A stretch of DNA of 64,000 nucleotides from Diphasiastrum complanatum (Eukaryota; Streptophyta; Lycopodiopsida; Lycopodiales; Lycopodiaceae): the NCBI GenBank assembly GCA_029204225.1, contig CM055098.1:56428710-56492709 (forward strand), given 5' to 3'. Shown piece after piece: positions 56,796-64,000 of this stretch. How positions within the stretch are numbered: position 1 is the first letter of the stretch; every line of letters begins with the position of its first letter. The notes under the pieces are model-generated. The model was given only the letters and a program-made list of their open reading frames with translations, was not told the DNA's origin and did no database searches. A program made the translations under genes and the position numbers.

Positions 56796-56826
56796 ATAGC
56801 TGAGCGTCGTATCCCTGGACGCCAGC
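56796..56826. repeat. 31-bp spacer (copy 2)
   Basis: ATAGCTGAGCGTCGTATCCC then TGGACGCCAGC, one base different from copy 1 (CCCTGG against CCATGG). Confidence 0.92.
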
Positions 56827-58141
56827 TGTAGCGCAGGCATCCCAAAAGGGAGCCGGGAACCACGACTTAGCTTCCCAGCCTTCAACTCTTGCCATCCAAA
56901 CACACTTGACATACAAGCAGCCAACTCGCCAACAACGATCAGACTTAACCAACTCGAAGTTCCGAAAACCAACATTGAAATCCAACCTGGCGCCATGCCA
57001 GATCCGGGGTCCCGATGTGGGTGACTTCCCTCCAAGCAAGCCGCCCGACATACATCAAACTTAACCAACTCGAAGCTTCGTTACAAACGAGTAACGTCCA
57101 TTCCAAGCAAGCGGTCTGACTTACATCAGACTTAACCAACTGAAAGCTTCGTCACGAGCGCTGGAAGCCAACCTGGCGCCACGCCAGACTGGTCAGCCAT
57201 AAACAGGTAACAGGCACCCAAGCAAGCCATCCAACTCAGCCGACAGGTTAGAGCCCGTTCCCCAAGAGCTTAACCCATTCACGTTCATGCAAGGAACACT
57301 CAGAACCACAAGCCGCGACAGATATTGAAACAACCAGTTCCTGGACCAAATGGTCCCGACAGCATACCGTTGGCGCCGCGGACCGAATGGTCCCGACGGC
57401 ATACCGCTGGCGTCCCGGGATACGACCCTCAACTATGTGCCAAGTTAAAAATTTGGAAGCGGCCGTACAACTGGCGCTTTTACCGAACACTGAAACCCAA
57501 AAGGTAATCAGAGTCAGTTTGAGAAAAATCCCACTTTATTGATAAATTTGAGAAGGTTACATTTCAAGTGTGTGACCGACCCTAGTCTCCGGGGCGCTAG
57601 CATGCCAAGGCGAGAGCCATGACAACATTCCAGCAAGGGAGGTTGAGACTTGGTTGGAGCTCGCCCTGAGTCGCAACCCGCACTCCCCTATAGTATTGGT
57701 GTGATTCGACTCCCCCCCTCATACCAAGCACTCTAGCCAAGCTCGTAAAGCACGTTTTTCTCTCTCTAGGATTCTGTCTCTCTAGAAAGTCATTTTCTCT
57801 CTCTAGATTTTATTGATCTCCGGGCTTATTTTAATCATGCCTAGATCGTGTGAGGTGATTGCACATCGATCTGAGCTATCTGGACTCCGCTAGAACCGAA
57901 TATAGATTTTCAGCCATAGGAACTTGGCGCCGGCTGGATTCTGGTCACAATGGCGCCGAGAGCGGCGCAGGCGCTGCTGGCGCCGGAAGTAAAGCTTGTA
58001 AATGTAGCTTTACAACACCGTGCCACCTTTATAAATCTGATGTCCTCATCAGATGTCAGATTAAAGTAAAGCTGTCTCCAAATTAAAATATTATACATTT
58101 AAGCTACTTGGCACAGTACCCAATTTACTGGGCACTTTTTA

Positions 58142-58720
58142 TTAACATTGAAGGTGGCACACCCCAAGTCGGAGGCTCAGCTCTCTGTATTGAAAAATTA
58201 CATATCTTGAACATACCTCTTTGTCTGGGAAAAGCGTAGATTTGATATCGCTTTCGTAAAACCCAGGAACCTTATGACAGAGGCCTTTCTTTGAAATGTA
58301 TGCCCCTGTCGCTTCTGACTTTCGACTTGGGAACTCCTTTGAGGTCCTGATTTGTCCTTGATGCACTTTGTATTGAGCTCCCTGAGCTTCAGATTTGATA
58401 AGTTCCGCACAGGTATCAAGGCTCCCTAGCCAAAGGATTTATCGTTTGATTGCCCACTTTGTGGTCCACTATGTGCCTTGTTGCTTCTGCACCATGGTTT
58501 CTCTCCTTGTCCCAGTCTGATCTTGATACTTTTCCATCTTGGCTCGGTAAGGTAGGCAAAGATTGAGTACTCCGCAATGCACCTCTCACTTAGCTTGAAG
58601 TAGATCTTTTGAATCAGCCCAAATGTAACCATTGACCTCGTGGAAAGCCAAAGGGTCGCACCAGTTTGATCCGAATCCGAACTATCTCTTCGCGTTTGTT
58701 TGAAGCACCATGTCCGTCGC
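58142..58720 (-). pseudogene. LARD interior frame, unit 2 copy, frameshifted
   Basis: Same protein as at 53384 but a base is lost near 58425 (CCCTAGCC instead of CCCTGAGCC), so the frame stops after NDKSFG. The rest continues in another frame. Confidence 0.55.
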
Positions 58721-59867
58721 GCAAAACTTGACTTTCACAATTCCATCACTAGTCAGTTGCCTCACAGTCAAAAGAAGAAGTGTACATCGAGCTTGGCTTC
58801 AAGTAGCTCTCTTTGAATCAGACACATGCACCAAGAGTCTGCACTAGTCCGATATCAACGCGAACTGTCCCTTAGCGTCCGTTCGAAATACCAAGTCTCT
58901 CATGCAAGACTCAACTTTCACAGTTCCTTCATCGATCAGCTGCGTTACACGTAACACAAGCCAGCGTACTCATGTGTTTCCTCATCATTGCTGGTCGAGA
59001 GAAAGCCTATAACAAGCTTTCCTTTCCACAACAAAAGCTTGTCAACTTATTAGGTCCAAAGTTCGCCAGTCTCCTCATGTGAGTATGGCTAGGTGACCTT
59101 GACTTTGGCGCCGTTTTGATCAACTTTCATTCAAAATTTGTCCCAAGAGAGAGGTGCGTGTGATAGTTCCCCTCCACTTATAAAATCAGCTGATCGGAGT
59201 TAGAGTAGAGTTCTTCGGACAAAAAGCTTTTCCAAGACTTTGCTTCCCATCTGCTAGGATTATGGCTTGATCCAACCTGTTGCCAATCTTTGAAGAGAAT
59301 CCCAGTCTTTCCCCTTTGAGGAAAAACCCAACTGATACTGGATATCACCCATGCGCAGTGATTTTCAGTTCCGAAGGTGGCCGTCCCAAAATGAAGACCA
59401 ACTACTCCATAGAAGATCTCCCCTGAAATTGCCCTTTCCAGTTTTTGACTTTCTGCTTACGTCTGGTGGGCATTGTCGCAAATGAAACTAACCCAAGAAA
59501 CAGGCTAGCCATCCATCCTTTGCAAACATAGAGTCGTTTCGTTGCCGTTCACGTGTGAGTACTTGAACTGCAAATCCGCCCACAGATTTTCTAGTCCTCT
59601 TTGTTTGATGGTATCAGCCTTCATAAGAAAGGTTCCTTCTCGAGCCATCAGCTCCTTGTATAACAAGCAATCATGCAAACCAGTCAAAGCACGAGTACTA
59701 AGACTCACCACGAATACATACCAGTAAGACACTCAGGCAGGTTTACTAACAAGTAACATAGACAAGGTCCCCCCTTTGAGATGGTCCTGCCAACGGACCT
59801 TTGCCTGGCCGCGCCCATACAAATCGATCACAAAATCGGCCCACATAGGACACCCCTCCGACTACCC

Positions 59868-60279
59868 GTGATTTCACCATTAAGCAACACATTGCCTCAG
59901 TCACGCCCCACCACTTTTTGGTCGATAGCCCTTATAGCTAAACGATCGGCAGCTATCCCGCACCGGCAGCTAACCACCCATGCTTTACACCCGAATTCGA
60001 GCAGCATCTCTGTATCAATGGTTAACCCGTACTGTTCGAATATGTCGCCCCGCACCCCACAAGTCATAGACCGTGCTTTCACCTACCTAGGCAACACTTT
60101 GCCTCATCCGTCCTACGTGCAGACGGCGCCACGCCCGAACCGCGAGAACTGACCGTGCTTACACCTCGAGGGCAGCACTTTGACTCATCACGTCTCCCGT
60201 TCTGCCGACCACCCCGACCGTGGACGCACCCGTGCTTACACTGTGGACAGCACCTTGCACAACAGTTGTCTTGATGAAT
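59868..60279 (-). other. five-hairpin leader array, unit 2 copy
   Basis: Same five hairpins as unit 1 in the same spacing, including the ATGCT/AGCAT pair. Confidence 0.75.
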
Positions 60280-60317
60280 CCCAAACTGTGGCCATTTCCG
60301 TGAGATCCGCATAGCTG

Positions 60318-60340
60318 AACGCCCAGTCGGCTCTGATACC
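60318..60340 (-). other. primer-binding site of LARD unit 2
   Basis: Identical to that of unit 1, three bases from the LTR. Confidence 0.85.
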
Positions 60341-61551
60341 TTATGTAGCGCAGGCATCCCAAAGGGAGCCGGGAACCACGACTTAGCTTCCCAGCCTTCA
60401 ACTCTTGCCATCCAAACCCACTTGACATACAAGCAGCCAACTCGCCAACAACGATCAGACTTACCCCACTTGAAGTTCCGAAAGCCAACATTGAGATTCA
60501 ACCTGGCGCCATGCCAGATCGGGCTCCCAATGTGGGTGACTTCCCTCCAAGCAAGCCGCCCGACATACATCAAACTTGACCAACTCGAAGCTTCGTTACA
60601 AACGAGTAACATCCATTCCAAGCAAGCGGTCAAACTTACATCAGACTTAACCGACTGAAAGCTTCGTCACGAGCACTGGAAGCCAACCTGGCGCCACGCC
60701 AGACTGGACAGCCATAAACAGGTAACTTCCACCCAAGCAAGCAATCCAACTCAGCCGACAGGCCAGAGCCCGTTCCCCAAGAGCTTAACCCATTCACGTT
60801 CATGCAAGGAACACTCAGAACCACAAGCCGCGACAGATATGGAAACAACCAGCTCTTGGACCAAATGGTTCCGACAGCATACCGCTGGCGCCGCGGACCG
60901 AATGGTCCCGACGGCATACCACTGGCGTCCCGGTATACGAACCTCAGGTATGTGCCAACTTAAAAATTTTGAAGCGGCCTTACAACTGGCGCTTTGACCG
61001 AACACTGAAACCCAGAAGGTAATCAGAGTCAGTTTCAGAAAAATCCCACTTTATTGATAAATCTGAGAAGGTTACATTTTAAGTGTGTGACCGACCCTAG
61101 TCTCTAGGGCGCTAGCGCATGCCAAGGCGAGAGCCATGACAACATTCCAGCAAGGGAGGCTGAGACTTGGTTGGAGCTCGCCCTGAGTCGCAACCCGCAC
61201 TCCCCTGTAGTATTGGTGTGATTCGGCACCCCCCCTCATACCAAGCACTCTACCCAAGCTAGTAAAGCACATTTTTCTCTCTCTAGAAATTTCTCTTTCT
61301 AAAAGTCATTTTCTCTCTCTAGATTCTATTGATCCTCCAACTTCCTTTAATCATGCCTAGATCGTGTGAGGTGATTGCACATCGATCTGAACTCTCTGGA
61401 CTCCGCTAAAGCCGATCAAAGATTTTCAGCCATAGGAACTTCGCACCAGCTGGATTCTGGTCACAGTGGCGCCGAGAGCCGCAGGGGCGCTGCTGGCGCC
61501 GGGGACATAGCTGGCACGGGGAGTAAAGCTTGTAAAGGTAGCTTTACAACA

Positions 61552-61582
61552 ATAGCTGAGCGTCGTATCCCTGGACGCCAGC
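61552..61582. repeat. 31-bp spacer (copy 3)
   Basis: Identical to copy 2. Confidence 0.92.
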
Positions 61583-64000
61583 TGTAGCGCAGGCATCCCA
61601 AAAGGGAGCCGGGAACCACGACTTAGCTTCCCAGCCTTCAACTCTTGCCATCCAAACACACTTGACATACAAGCAGCCACCTCGCCAACAACAATCAGAC
61701 TTAACCAACTTGAAGTTCCGAAAACCAACATTGAGATCCAACCTGGCGCCATGCCAGATCCGGGGTCCCGATGTGGGTGACTTCCCTCCAAGCAAGCCGC
61801 CCGACATACGTCAAACTTAACCAACTCGAGGCTTCGTTACAAACGAGTAACGTCCATTCCAAGCAAACGGTCTGACTTAACCAGCTGAAAGCTTCGTCAC
61901 GAGCGCTGGAAGCCAACCTGGCGCCGCGCCAGACTGGTCAGCCATAAACAGGTAACAGCCACCCAAGCAAGCCATCCAACTCAGCCGACAGGTTAGAGCC
62001 CGTTCCCCAAGAGCTTAACCCATTCACGTTCATGCAAGGAACACTCAGAACCACAAGCCGCGACAGATATTGAAACAACCAGTTCCTGGACCAAATGGTC
62101 CCGACAGCATACCGCTGGCGCCGCGGACCGAATGGTCCCGACGGCATACCGCTGGCGTCCCGGGATACGACCCTCAGCTATGTGCCAAGTTAAAAATTTG
62201 GAAGCGGCCTTACAACTGGCGCTTTTACCGAACACTGAAACCCAAAAGGTAATCAGAGTCAGTTTGAGGAAAATCCCACTTTATTGATAAATTTGAGAAG
62301 GTAACATTTCAGGTGTGTGACCGACCCTAGTCTCCGGGGCGCTAGCATGCCAAGGCGAGAGCCATGACAACATTCCAGCAAGGGAGGTTGAGACTTGGTT
62401 GGAGCTCGCCCTGAGTCGCAACCCGCACTCCCCTATAGTATTGGTGTGATTCGACTCCCCCCCTCATACCAAGCACTCTAGCCAAGCTCGTAAAGCACGT
62501 TTTTCTCTCTCTAGGATTCTGTCTTTCTAGAAAGTCATTTTCTCTCTCTAGATTTTATTGATCTCCGGGCTTATTTTAATCATGCCTAGATCGTGTGAGG
62601 TGATTGCACATCGATCTGAGCTATCTGGGCTCCGCTAGAACCGAATAAAGATTTTCAGCCATAGGAACTTGGCGCCGGCTGGATTCTGGTCACAATGGCG
62701 CCGAGAGCGGCGCAGGCGCCGTTGGTGCCGGGAGCAGCAGGGGCGCTGCTGGCGCCGGAAGCAAAGCTTGTAAATGTAGCTTTACAACACCGTGCCACCT
62801 TTATAAAGTCTGATGTCCTCATCAGATGTCAGATTAAAGTAAAGTTGTCTCCAAATTAAAATATTATACATTTAAGCTACTTGGCACAGTACCCAATTTA
62901 CTGGGCACTTTTTATTAACGTTGAAGGTGGCACACCACATGTCGGAGGCTCAGCTCTTTGTATTGAAAAATTACATATCTTGAACATACCTCTTTGTCTG
63001 GGAAAAGCGTAGATTTGATATCGCTTTCGTAAAACCCAGGAACCTTATGACAGAGGCCTTTCTTTGAAATGTTTGCCCCTGTCGCTTCTGACTTTCGACT
63101 TGGGAACTCCTTTGATGATTTGTCCTTGATGCACTTTGTATTGAGCTCCCTGAGCTCCAGATTTGATAAGTTCCGCACAGGTATCAAGGCTCCCTGAGCC
63201 AAAGGATTTATCGTTTGATTGCCCACTTTGTGGTCCACTCTGTGCCTTGTTGCTTCTGCACCATGGTTTCTCTCCTTGTCCCAGTTTGATCTTGATACTT
63301 TTCCATCTTGGCTCTGTAAGGTAGGCAAAGATTGAGTACTCCGCAATGCACCTCTCACTTAGCTTGAAGTAGATCTTTTGAATCAGCCCAAATGTAACCA
63401 TTGACCTCGTGGAAAGCCAAAGGGTCGCACCAGTTTGATCCGAATCCGAACTATCTCTTCGCGTTTGTTTGAAGCACCATGTCCGTCGCACAAAACTTGA
63501 CTTTCACAATTCCATCACTAGTCAGTTGCCTCACAGTCAAAACAAGAAGTGTACATCGAGCTTGGCTTCAAATAGCTCTCTTTGAATCAGACACATGCAC
63601 CAAGAGACTGCACTAGTCCGATATCAACGCGAACTGTCCCTTAGCGTCCGTTCGAAATACCAAGTCTCTCATGCAAGACTCAACTTTCACAGTTCCTTCA
63701 TCGATCAGCTGCGTTACACGTAACACAAGCCAGCGTACTCATATGTTTCCTCATCATTGCTGGTCGAGAGAAAGCCTATAACAAGCTTTCCTTTCCACAA
63801 CAAAAACTTGTCAACTTATTAGGTCCAAAGTTCGCCAGTCTCCTCATGTGAGTATGGCTAGGTGACCTTGACTTTGCCGCCGTTTTGATCAACTTTCATT
63901 CAAAATTTGTCCCAAGAGAGAGGTGCCCCTCCACTTATAAAATCAGCTGATCGGAGTTAGAGTAGAGTTCTTCAAACAAAAAGCTTTTCCAAGACTTTGC
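61583..64000 (-). mobile_element. LARD tandem unit 3, cut by the window end
   Basis: 3' LTR 61583-62789 (1207 bp) and the first 1.2 kb of interior. The LTR carries the 3'-LTR subtype marks (CAAACACACTT). The array continues beyond the window. Confidence 0.88.
62915..63491 (-). pseudogene. LARD interior frame, unit 3 copy, split
   Basis: Two overlapping frames (63045-63491 and 62915-63358) together cover the protein at 53384. A deletion near 63113 (TTTGATGATTTG instead of TTTGAGGTCCTGATTTG) shifts the frame. Confidence 0.5.

Larger units (their letters stand above)
56827..61551 (-). mobile_element. LARD tandem unit 2 (complete)
   Basis: 3' LTR 56827-58017 (1191 bp), interior 58018-60343, 5' LTR 60344-61551 (1208 bp). 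Unit 1 to unit 2 spacing is 4786 bp. By eye the interiors of units 1 and 2 differ at only a few places per hundred bases or fewer. Confidence 0.9.

Noticed and set aside
52041-64000. Array read as CRISPR-like or as a classical satellite
   Set aside because: Units are 4.8 kb and contain LTRs, PBS and polypurine tract; the repeat-spacer look is only from the 31-bp junction.

Overview
The window looks like repeat-rich nuclear DNA of a land plant. It holds Ty1/copia and Ty3/gypsy (chromovirus) elements, a LINE remnant, long microsatellites and one intact plant-type class-3 lipase gene. There are no prokaryotic operons, no Shine-Dalgarno sites, no CRISPR array and no rRNA or tRNA gene that I can see. 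The species cannot be told. Chromodomain elements plus a sparse gene landscape would fit a large-genome plant such as a fern, lycophyte or gymnosperm, but that is inference.

Layout. 1-890: the 3' end of a copia element and its LTR. 2.1-3.2 kb: faint gene-like remnants. 4.4-7.0 kb: the 5' LTR and gag of one copia element, butted against the opposite-strand RT/RNase H of another. 7.36-13.29 kb: chromovirus A (minus strand) with a TGGCC target-site duplication, set inside what may be a hAT/BED-type coding sequence. 13.9-14.0 kb: a GT/GA microsatellite. 15.93-20.22 kb: copia element D with both LTRs. 21.3-22.1 kb: a 360-bp tandem repeat. 22.5-25.25 kb: chromovirus C (plus strand, 5'-truncated). 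26-29.7 kb: a repeat matching the copia insertion site, a kinase-like pseudogene, a copia LTR and a LINE fragment. 31.6-32.9 kb: the lipase. 33.8-35.9 kb: nested tandem repeats. 36.2-37.0 kb: a broken unidentified reading frame. 38.4-40.4 kb: copia F remnant. 41.75-64.0 kb: one continuous block of a non-autonomous LTR element family (called LARD here) with chromovirus B embedded. From 52.0 kb it becomes a head-to-tail array of about 4.76-kb units that runs off the window.

How the parts relate. The LARD family and the chromovirus have different LTR bodies. They share the LTR start TGTTGTAAAGCT, a palindrome with an AGGA loop just before the polypurine tract, and a leader that holds five short hairpins in a row. 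Chromoviruses A and B lack gag and share two integrase-killing mutations although they lie in different flanks. Together this suggests a community of defective Ty3 elements moved in trans by an autonomous relative that is not in the window. The five-hairpin leader is the strongest candidate for an undescribed functional element, possibly a packaging or translation signal. The lipase is the only host gene that looks complete.
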